In this document: piece after piece, positions 1 to 4,668 of the stretch | Numbering within the stretch: position 1 is the first letter of the stretch | Layout of the letters: each line of letters begins with the position of its first letter | DNA from: Pirellulales bacterium | GTDB lineage: Bacteria; Planctomycetota; Planctomycetia; Pirellulales; JAICIG01 | Reading direction: 5' to 3' | DNA length: 5,953 nucleotides | Assembly: GCA_025924495.1 (NCBI GenBank) | Contig: JAICIG010000469.1 | Span: 1 to 5,953, forward strand | Position numbers and translations under genes: made by a program | Notes under the pieces: model-generated | What the model saw: the letters and a program-made list of their open reading frames with translations, nothing else | What the model was told of the DNA's origin: nothing | The model's database searches: none

Positions 1-69
1 GACGTGCACGGTCGCGTAGTGCACGAGATCTTGGCTTAGTGCGCAAGCCGCAGCGAGAATCCTGTAGGT

Positions 70-83
70 TATGCTTTAGCATA
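70..83. repeat. Small palindrome with GCTTTAGC core
   Basis: TATGCT at 70-75 pairs with AGCATA at 78-83, leaving only TT between the arms. The apex GCTTTAGC is the same as in the palindrome at 428-445 and close to the one at 379-399, although the outer stem differs. It probably belongs to the same class of small REP-like elements. Confidence 0.5.
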
Positions 84-85
84 TC

Positions 86-118
86 GCAGCGAAGCCGCAA
101 TCAAAGTATTTTCGCTGC
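86..118. repeat. 8-bp inverted repeat
   Basis: GCAGCGAA (86-93) is the exact reverse complement of TTCGCTGC (111-118), with 17 bases between. A further direct copy of GCAGCGA lies at 51-57. I can assign no function. With a 17-base loop and no T-tract it is unlikely to be a terminator. Confidence 0.4.
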
Positions 119-150
119 AGCAAGAATTGCGGTGACAACACTTCTCGGGC

Positions 151-247
151 GCCATGCCTTCGTCGGCGCCTCGCCGACGTAGGCATGTTAAAGCCGCAAA
201 GGCTAACATGCTTACCCGCTCGCTGACGCTCGCGTGAAAGCATGGCA
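151..247. repeat. Three adjacent hairpins delimited by CATG sites
   Basis: Three inverted repeats follow one another and share their boundary bases. Hairpin 1 (153-187) has arms CATGCCT/AGGCATG and CGTCGGCG/CGCCGACG, one T-T mismatch and a 3-base loop. Hairpin 2 (184-210) has arms CATGTT/AACATG and AGCC/GGCT. Hairpin 3 (207-244) has arms CATGCTT/AAGCATG and encloses two direct copies of CGCTCGC (217-223 and 227-233). CATG occurs exactly at 153, 184, 207 and 241, so each hairpin ends where the next begins. The outermost GCCATGC (151-157) also pairs with GCATGGC (240-246), so the whole block could fold as one branched structure. I infer a composite REP/MITE-like repeat. No transposase frame lies inside it. 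Confidence 0.7.
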
Positions 248-332
248 CGCAAATTCGGCAAGACTGTCACCATTAATATCATAGCGCGGCGAACTTACCC
301 GCTCGCTTAGCAACGGCGATTAAATAATTCCT

Positions 333-353
333 AATTCCCAGCGGGTGGGAATT
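333..353. repeat. 8-bp hairpin
   Basis: AATTCCCA (333-340) pairs perfectly with TGGGAATT (346-353) around the loop GCGGG. No T-run follows on either strand that would make it a convincing intrinsic terminator. It sits between the repeat cluster at 151-307 and the palindromes starting at 379. Confidence 0.5.
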
Positions 354-378
354 CAGTGGCCAGGCTTTTTCCTGTTTG

Positions 379-399
379 CCACCAGCTTTTAGCTGGTGG
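379..399. repeat. REP-like palindrome A (CCACCAGCT stem)
   Basis: CCACCAGCT (379-387) is a perfect 9-bp inverted match to AGCTGGTGG (391-399) with loop TTT. It is one of a row of three palindromes (379-399, 428-445, 449-468) and has a degenerate partner with the same stem at 568-588. Together the two copies bracket the transposase remnant at 473-508. REP-associated tyrosine transposase genes are typically flanked by such palindromes, so I infer that this is a REP-type end. Confidence 0.65.
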
Positions 400-427
400 T
401 ATTCGAGCAAGAACATTTGTTGTCTTC

Positions 428-445
428 AGTCGGCTTTAGCCGACT
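428..445. repeat. REP-like palindrome B (AGTCGGCT stem)
   Basis: AGTCGGCT (428-435) and AGCCGACT (438-445) form a perfect 8-bp inverted repeat with only TT between the arms. The core is GCTTTAGC, as at 70-83. It is 28 bases from palindrome A and 3 bases from palindrome C, so the three form a compact array. Confidence 0.65.
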
Positions 446-448
446 TGT

Positions 449-468
449 GCAAGCCTTCAGGCGCTTGC
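449..468. repeat. REP-like palindrome C (GCAAGCCT stem)
   Basis: GCAAGCCT (449-456) pairs with AGGC (459-462) and TTGC (465-468); GC at 463-464 is bulged and the loop is TC. It immediately follows palindrome B and ends 4 bases before the 3' limit of the transposase-like codons (473-508, minus strand). That places it at the breakpoint of the presumed deletion. Confidence 0.5.
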
Positions 469-472
469 CAGC

Positions 473-508
473 GTGGAGATAAATCTCGTGGAAGACATGA
501 GTCGACAT
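473..508 (-). pseudogene. Probable 5' remnant of an IS200-like/REP-associated transposase
   Basis: On the minus strand an ATG at 508 opens the twelve codons MSTHVFHEIYLH. I recall this N-terminus from planctomycete transposases of the Y1 (HUH) IS200/REP-associated family, where it is followed by the first beta strand of the catalytic domain. Here the match stops at 473 and the frame runs into palindromes C, B and A, ending at 389 with no HUH motif or catalytic Tyr. A GAGG-like Shine-Dalgarno sequence lies just upstream of the ATG (minus sense). The simplest reading is a gene whose body was deleted, leaving its start between flanking REP palindromes. Alternatively the resemblance is chance, as only twelve residues are available. 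Confidence 0.4.
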
Positions 509-535
509 GGACTGCGCCCTCTTCAGGTGAATGCC

Positions 536-607
536 GGCTGCACGACGGTTCATCAATGGCTCTCTTACCACCAGCTGAAGCTCGGTGGCAAGCATGCCAG
601 TGCAGCC
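536..607. repeat. 8-bp inverted repeat enclosing palindrome A'
   Basis: GGCTGCAC (536-543) is the exact reverse complement of GTGCAGCC (600-607). The 56 bases between them contain the hairpin at 568-588, so the block could fold as a long stem with an internal hairpin. It lies upstream of the minus-strand transposase start and may be part of the original element's 5' end. Confidence 0.4.
568..588. repeat. REP-like palindrome A' (degenerate copy of A)
   Basis: CCACC (568-572) pairs with GGTGG (584-588) and AGCT (573-576) with AGCT (579-582), leaving a GA apex and one bulged C at 583. The stem is that of the palindrome at 379-399, with the TTT loop changed and one base inserted. The two copies lie on opposite sides of the transposase remnant. 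Confidence 0.55.
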
Positions 608-759
608 CCGCTCGCTCATTGTCATATCTCGTTGCCGGTCGCCTCTTGCGCACCAAGGAACAAATAATTCTCTATGCACAATCGGCTCGAAACTCCGGTA
701 GAAAATCATCTAGCGACGATTTCTCCGCAGTTTGAGAGGTTATTTGATTCTCGGTCCTT

Positions 760-797
760 ACGCTCGCGCTCAAAGCATGGCATCCCAATTTTGAGCG
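760..797. repeat. Second copy of the CGCTCGCG/AAAGCATGGCA repeat, with hairpin
   Basis: ACGCTCGCG (760-768) and AAAGCATGGCA (772-782), followed by AATT (787-790), repeat the order seen at 226-255 (ACGCTCGCG at 226-234, AAAGCATGGCA at 237-247, AATT at 252-255). The spacers differ by a base and some positions are substituted. This copy lacks the upstream CATGCTT partner and instead forms a different stem, CGCTCAAA (767-774) with TTTGAGCG (790-797). It is a diverged member of the same dispersed repeat family. Confidence 0.6.
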
Positions 798-815
798 GCA
801 CAATTATTTCCGTGG

Positions 816-864
816 CGGCAAGATTCTCGCCGTCAAATAGCATCACCTACGATTGCTAAATCGT
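816..864. repeat. Two short hairpins past the oxygenase stop codon
   Basis: CGGC-AGA (816-823) pairs with TCT-GCCG (825-832), apart from an A/C mismatch. ACGATT (849-854) pairs exactly with AATCGT (859-864) around GCTA. Both lie just beyond the stop of the minus-strand oxygenase gene at 875 and could aid 3' end formation. Neither is followed by a T-tract in the minus-strand sense, so I do not call an intrinsic terminator. Confidence 0.3.
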
Positions 865-874
865 AATCGACAAG

Positions 875-1723
875 TCACGAGCGCCGCCGACCTTCGAGAA
901 AACGTTGCAGGAAGTTCGGTTCGGTTAACTGTCGGAGCAGATCGTTGCCTAAAGCGACGCACAATTCTTGCAGTTGCGGCGACGCGATTTCGCCGGACTC
1001 TCCCTGCACTGAACCGACGAGCGGCAATCGCTGCCGCCAGCGGAGCGAATCAAGCAACTCGGTGCGGAGATAATCATAAACATCAAGCGCCGTCGGCGCC
1101 TGCACTCCGACCGATAGCGAAATCGACTCCTCGCCGGCCTGCGTCGAATGCCAATAACCGCCGGGAATATAGAGCCAGTCGCCTGACGATAAATTGCACT
1201 GCATCACCGGCATGATCTCACGCTCGTAGCGTTGATCGCTAGGAATTGCTTCGATGAGCGGCCAAGGGTGAACGGTGTTCTTGCGCAGTCGCCATTGTTT
1301 GCTGCCGGCGGTCTGCAGGATAAAGACCTCCTCGGCGTCGTAGTGCCAGCCAAAGCCCGGCTCTCCCGCCGGCGTACAATACAGATGAATGTCGACCTTG
1401 CCGCCAAACGCCGTTTCGAATTCAGCCGCCAGGCCGGCGAGCGCCGAATCGTGTCGCTGCGCGTGGCGAATTCCCAGCGTATAGCCTTCGTCCACGATCT
1501 GCCGGGCGTTCTCGGGAACAATTCTTTCGCCGGGCCAGCGCTCACCTGCCCGTCCCGCAATTGCATCGACCTCTTGATGGGCGAGCAATCTGTTGATTGC
1601 GTCCCAATTGGCCAGTTCCTGCAATTGGCTGCAGCCGCTCGACCGTGCGAAGGGAAGTTTGAGGTAATACTCCTCGACAAACTTCGTGAAGGGCGTGTCG
1701 CCAAAGAGTTGCTCAATCATCAT
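875..1723 (-). CDS. JmjC/cupin-fold Fe(II)/2-oxoglutarate-dependent oxygenase
   Basis: This is a 282-residue protein of the JmjC/cupin_8 type, related to the ribosomal oxygenases (YcfD/RoxA, NO66, MINA53), which hydroxylate protein side chains in the cytoplasm. The Fe(II) facial triad is visible as H127-x-D129 (in GWHYD) and H192 (in GGYWH). After the HxD comes EEVFILQTAGSKQWRL, the usual strand in this family; K142 is a candidate 2-oxoglutarate ligand. GDWLYIPGGYWHS (181-193) is the second cupin motif. About 70 residues follow the barrel, too few for the dimerisation plus winged-helix domains of YcfD. Start: ATG at 1723 with GAGGA six bases upstream; a second ATG follows at once. There is no signal peptide. 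The gene is divergent from the 1974 gene, and its tail faces the repeat region. The fold is clear; the substrate (ribosomal protein, other protein or small molecule) is unknown. Confidence 0.85.
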   Translation of the reverse strand: MMIEQLFGDTPFTKFVEEYYLKLPFARSSGCSQLQELANWDAINRLLAHQEVDAIAGRAGERWPGERIVPENARQIVDEGYTLGIRHAQRHDSALAGLAAEFETAFGGKVDIHLYCTPAGEPGFGWHYDAEEVFILQTAGSKQWRLRKNTVHPWPLIEAIPSDQRYEREIMPVMQCNLSSGDWLYIPGGYWHSTQAGEESISLSVGVQAPTALDVYDYLRTELLDSLRWRQRLPLVGSVQGESGEIASPQLQELCVALGNDLLRQLTEPNFLQRFLEGRRRS

Positions 1724-1729
1724 GGTTCG

Positions 1730-1734
1730 TCCTC
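1730..1734 (-). promoter_or_regulatory. Ribosome binding site of the oxygenase gene
   Basis: GAGGA in minus-strand sense lies six bases before the ATG at 1723. That spacing favours the first of the two tandem ATG codons (1723 rather than 1720). Confidence 0.6.
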
Positions 1735-1962
1735 AGATGGTAGCTGCATATTAACAACTTCGAGAACGAATCGGCGAGTGAGCACGGCAATGCGGGATGG
1801 CAATTCAAGACGTCCTGTCGTGGATGTAATCGCCAACCTATAGCGCCTAGGTACGATCTCGCCACGAAGATTTTATAACTGCCGTATGGCCCATTAGCGG
1901 GCGCCGCTGGTTGCCGGCGATTGCGCCGTTTCATAAACTGACGTGACTTCTGGACGTTGAAC

Positions 1963-1966
1963 GAGG
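1963..1966 (+). promoter_or_regulatory. Ribosome binding site of the FGE-like gene
   Basis: GAGG sits seven bases before the ATG at 1974 and supports that start, which is also the one that gives a proper signal peptide. The 250-base divergent gap 1724-1973 must hold promoters for both genes, but I cannot identify convincing -35/-10 pairs in it. Confidence 0.55.
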
Positions 1967-1973
1967 CTTTTCT

Positions 1974-3596
1974 ATGCGACGTCATCTGCTCTTGATTGCG
2001 TCGGTCGTCGCAGCTCTTCAAGCGCCGGTGACTTGGGCGCAATCGGCGAAACGTTCGACGAAGCCTTCTTTGCCGTCTCCTGCCGACCTGCAGGCGGCGG
2101 AATCGCGTCTGCTAAGCGCCATCAAGCAGGAGTTGGCAAAGCAGGGCCAAACGGAAGAAGCTGCCGCCTGGCGGGAACTGGTCGCGCGATACGAAGACGA
2201 TCCAATCGGGCAGTGCGTCTTATTGATCCGAACTCGCGAATTGGCTCAGGCTGCCGGCGACATTTCTCCAGCGCTGGAGTCGATCGATGCTCTGAGCGAG
2301 CGTTATGAGTTCAATTGCTTGGGCGCTAAGGCGTCGAGCCTGGAAGGCTTCGCCACATCGGCGCTTACCAAGCAAAGCCGCCGGCGACTCTTGGAAGCCG
2401 CTCGCCCTCTGCTGGAAGAGTCGTTGCGTGCGGAACAGTTCGAACTATCCGAGCGATTTGCGAAAGTCTCCTTAATAGCGGCAAACAACGACCACAACTT
2501 GCGCCGCCAAGTGCGATGCTTTAAGCTGGTAGTCGAGCGCGCTCGAGATCAGGCGGCGGCAATAAACGAAGCTGCGATTGCCGCCCGAGAGTGCTTGGCG
2601 GAGGACCCGGACGATCGCGGGGCGCATGGCGATCTGGGAAGGCACTTGTGCTTTGCGGAAAGCGACTGGGAGCGAGGCCTGGAACACTTGCAACGCAGCG
2701 CTGACGAATCGCTGGCGGCACTGGCCCGCGACGAGATGCGCTCGCCGGCCATACCCGAAGAGCAGCTGGCTTTGGCCGATGCCTGGTGGGAGCTAGGCAT
2801 CGCGCCAGATGGCGCCGCGCAGCGAGCGCGGATCATCTTACGCGCCGCGTACTGGTATCGGCAAGCAATCGGCGGCCTGGATGGTCAGGCAAAAGCGAGG
2901 GCGAACCAACGGCTCGAACAGGCCATGAATACGATCCTGCGAGTAGAATCGCCTAGAATCAATCCGCGCGTCAAGGCAGCAGAAGTGACGCTGCGAGAGG
3001 GCGTATCGCTACGATTGATCAAGGTCCCTGGCCAACTCGTTCAGGGCCGAACTATCGCAGAGTTTTACCTGTCTGCTACGGAAGTTACGCAGGAGCAATG
3101 GGCCGCGCTCGTGAGCGAGAATCCGAGCACTCAGCGCGGAGACGGCTCGCTTCCTGTGCATGACCTGACGCACGAGCAAGCCGAGGAATTCATTGAGGCC
3201 TTGAATCGCTCTCCGCTGGCTGGGCAGTTTGAATTCCGCTTGCCAACGCCGGCGGAATGGTTGCACGCCTGCGGCGGCGCTCATTATCGGAACCAAAAAG
3301 TTTTGAGCAGTCTGCTGGATAAGCAGGCGTGGCGCCAAAACAACTCGGGCGGGCGTTTGCATGTGGTGGGCCAATTAATGCCCAACCATCTGGGTCTCTA
3401 CGACATGCTCGGCAACTGCGCGGAGTGGACCTCGGAGCCGCGGCGCGTGTTCGGCTTCAGTTATGTTGACAGGATCAATGCATCGCGATTATTTACACAG
3501 CCGCCGATCGTGGAAACGCCCGATGACCATCATTCTTCAACCATCGGTTTTCGATTGGCCGCGGATCTGGCGTTCGGCGCGGAACTGCCTGAATAA
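1974..3596 (+). CDS. Exported planctomycete helical-repeat protein with C-terminal FGE/SUMF1-like domain
   Basis: The product is a 540-residue protein. Residues 1-22 form a signal peptide: RRH, a hydrophobic core LLLIASVVAAL, and a likely cut after VTWA. Residues 35-320 are helical and rich in Ala/Glu/Arg, with motifs I associate with planctomycete secreted proteins: LGRHLCF (221-227), DWERGL (231-236), LADAWWELG (267-275) and AAYWYRQAIGGL (291-302). Residues 340-530 match the FGE/SUMF1 fold: SATEVTQEQW (367-376), FRLPTPAEWLHACGG (421-435), LGLYDMLGNCAEWTSE (473-488) and terminal GFRLA (525-529). The RGGSW block and paired cysteines of active FGEs are absent; the domain has only C433 and C481. 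It is therefore probably a binding or structural domain rather than a sulfatase-activating enzyme. The compartment is inferred to be periplasmic/extracytoplasmic. The partner is unknown, and no sulfatase lies beside it. Confidence 0.85.
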   Translation: MRRHLLLIASVVAALQAPVTWAQSAKRSTKPSLPSPADLQAAESRLLSAIKQELAKQGQTEEAAAWRELVARYEDDPIGQCVLLIRTRELAQAAGDISPALESIDALSERYEFNCLGAKASSLEGFATSALTKQSRRRLLEAARPLLEESLRAEQFELSERFAKVSLIAANNDHNLRRQVRCFKLVVERARDQAAAINEAAIAARECLAEDPDDRGAHGDLGRHLCFAESDWERGLEHLQRSADESLAALARDEMRSPAIPEEQLALADAWWELGIAPDGAAQRARIILRAAYWYRQAIGGLDGQAKARANQRLEQAMNTILRVESPRINPRVKAAEVTLREGVSLRLIKVPGQLVQGRTIAEFYLSATEVTQEQWAALVSENPSTQRGDGSLPVHDLTHEQAEEFIEALNRSPLAGQFEFRLPTPAEWLHACGGAHYRNQKVLSSLLDKQAWRQNNSGGRLHVVGQLMPNHLGLYDMLGNCAEWTSEPRRVFGFSYVDRINASRLFTQPPIVETPDDHHSSTIGFRLAADLAFGAELPE

Positions 3597-3623
3597 TCGC
3601 GCCGAGCATATTCGCCGCCGTTT

Positions 3624-3656
3624 TGCATCTGCTTTGTGTACGAGCGAGCAGATGCA
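3624..3656 (+). terminator. 10-bp hairpin after the FGE-like gene, possible transcription end
   Basis: TGCATCTGCT (3624-3633) pairs perfectly with AGCAGATGCA (3647-3656) around a 13-base loop, starting 28 bases after the stop codon. It is the most stable simple hairpin in the 220-base gap before the kinase gene. No T-run follows directly (the next bases are CGCGGCAG), so a canonical Rho-independent terminator is doubtful. A processing or stabilising hairpin is equally possible. Confidence 0.35.
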
Positions 3657-3805
3657 CGCGGCAGTCGCTTGTTTCCTTTTCTGCCACGCACCATCAAATA
3701 TTGTTCCTCGGCTTTATGTGTTTCTGGCATGCTGATTGCTTGATATGCTCGCGAAAGCCAAGCTGCAGGAGAAACGCGACGCGGCATTCTGTTAATGACA
3801 TTGGC

Positions 3806-3810
3806 GGAGA
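3806..3810 (+). promoter_or_regulatory. Ribosome binding site selecting a TTG start
   Basis: GGAGA lies six bases before TTG at 3817. The frame has an in-frame TGA at 3796-3798 and no ATG or GTG between it and the TTG. The next in-frame ATG (residue 43) would remove the phosphate-binding motif. The TTG is therefore the start. Confidence 0.7.
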
Positions 3811-3816
3811 ACAAAC

Positions 3817-4575
3817 TTGCACGTCGAACAAACCGCTGAGAAACGACCGACTAAGATTCTGGTCATCGACCTCGGCGGCACACAGGTCAAGGTGTTGGCG
3901 ACAGGACAGACCGAAGTCCGCAAGGCGCCTTCCGGCCGCGAGATGACGCCGGTAAAGATGGTCGACGTCGTCCGCGAACTCACCCACGATTGGGAATTTG
4001 AAGCGATCTCGTTGGGCTATGCAGGACAGGTAGGGCCCGAAGGACCGCGCGCCGATAATACCAACCTGGCGCCAGGCTGGGTCGGTTTTGACTTCGCGGC
4101 GGCGTTTGGCATGCCGGTCAAGGTGAGCAACGACGCGGCCATGCAGGCCATTGGCAGCTATGCAGGCGGACGAATGCTGTTCATCGGCCTCGGGACAGGC
4201 GTCGGTTCGGCATTGATTACTCAGCGCTCAGTGTTGACCCTGGAGTTGGGCGAACTGCGAATTCGCCGCAAGTCGACCCTCAATAATTATCTGGGCCGCG
4301 CGGGATTGGCGCGATTGGGCGTGCGCAAATGGCGCGAGGCAGTGGCCGATGCGGTCACGTTTCTTAAACCCGCTTTCCTCGCCGATTATATCATGATCGG
4401 CGGCGGCAATGCCAAACGCATCAAGGAACCGCCTCCCTGGGCTCGACTGGGCAGTAACTTGTGCGCGTTTCGCGGCGGCTATCGCCTGTGGGGGCTGGAA
4501 CTGGCGCCTACCTTGACGCCGGAAGGTCCGCACGAGGAACTGCCGGCTGGAGACCGCGAGTGGCGAATGGCATAA
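3817..4575 (+). CDS. ROK-family sugar kinase, polyphosphate-glucokinase-like
   Basis: This 252-residue cytoplasmic kinase belongs to the ASKHA superfamily; its relatives phosphorylate glucose with polyphosphate or ATP. Phosphate motif 1 is DLGGTQVK (18-25). The catalytic Asp is D106 in SNDAAMQ. Phosphate motif 2 is GLGTGVGSAL (124-133). The adenosine-side motif is IGGGNAKRI (194-202), and the C-terminal CAFRGGYRLWG (216-226) matches the same subfamily. The length is normal for single-domain polyphosphate glucokinases. The zinc-binding CxCGxxGC of classical ROK proteins is absent. The sugar-binding ELGH motif reads ELGE (143-146), with His replaced by Glu. Translation starts at TTG with a strong RBS. 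The gene follows the FGE-like gene by 220 bases and converges on the Rieske oxidoreductase gene. Glucose as substrate and polyphosphate as donor are inferred, not shown. Confidence 0.8.
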   Translation: MHVEQTAEKRPTKILVIDLGGTQVKVLATGQTEVRKAPSGREMTPVKMVDVVRELTHDWEFEAISLGYAGQVGPEGPRADNTNLAPGWVGFDFAAAFGMPVKVSNDAAMQAIGSYAGGRMLFIGLGTGVGSALITQRSVLTLELGELRIRRKSTLNNYLGRAGLARLGVRKWREAVADAVTFLKPAFLADYIMIGGGNAKRIKEPPPWARLGSNLCAFRGGYRLWGLELAPTLTPEGPHEELPAGDREWRMA

Positions 4576-4585
4576 AGCGTAATGG

Positions 4586-4647
4586 CGCTGGCGCAGCCTG
4601 ACGCACAAGCCAGAGTGGTAGACAATCACAGCTACAACGCGCCAGCG
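4586..4647. repeat. 9-bp inverted repeat between convergent genes
   Basis: CGCTGGCGC (4586-4594) is the exact reverse complement of GCGCCAGCG (4639-4647), with 44 bases between. It fills most of the 93-base gap between the convergent stop codons of the kinase and oxidoreductase genes. It could serve 3' end formation on both strands, but the long loop and lack of T-tracts make that weak. Confidence 0.35.
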
Positions 4648-4668
4648 GCGGACATCGGCGCAGGAAAG

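Larger units (their letters stand above)
1..874. other. Gene-free, palindrome-rich intergenic region
   Basis: I see no convincing protein-coding gene in these 874 bases. The open frames here on both strands run straight through palindromes, have unrelated, low-information translations and no recognisable domain. The stretch instead holds many short inverted repeats (listed separately), two divergent copies of a CGCTCGCG/AAAGCATGGCA repeat, a 14-base direct repeat (CTTACCCGCTCGCT at 211-224 and 294-307) and a probable transposase start fossil at 473-508 on the minus strand. It is also more AT-mixed than the flanking genes. The density of hairpins suggests an accumulation site for REP-like elements downstream of the minus-strand oxygenase gene. 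A small RNA gene cannot be excluded, but nothing specific supports one. Confidence 0.75.

Noticed and set aside
76..282. 68-residue minus-strand frame
   Set aside because: It runs through the three-hairpin cluster. The Arg-rich translation is a by-product of CGCCGACG repeats.
333..353. Intrinsic terminator
   Set aside because: The stem is perfect but no T-tract follows on either strand, and no gene end is nearby within the window.
70..468. CRISPR array
   Set aside because: The palindromes differ in sequence and spacing, there is no constant direct repeat of 23-47 bases, and no cas gene is present.
389..709. 106-residue minus-strand open frame as an intact gene
   Set aside because: Only its twelve internal codons at 473-508 resemble a protein. 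Both ends translate palindromes and no domain is visible.
1232..1843. 203-residue plus-strand frame antisense to the oxygenase gene
   Set aside because: It lies opposite a well-supported coding sequence with intact catalytic motifs, and its own translation shows no domain.
1974..3596. Active formylglycine-generating enzyme / sulfatase activator
   Set aside because: The catalytic cysteine pair and RGGSW block are missing, and no sulfatase is adjacent.
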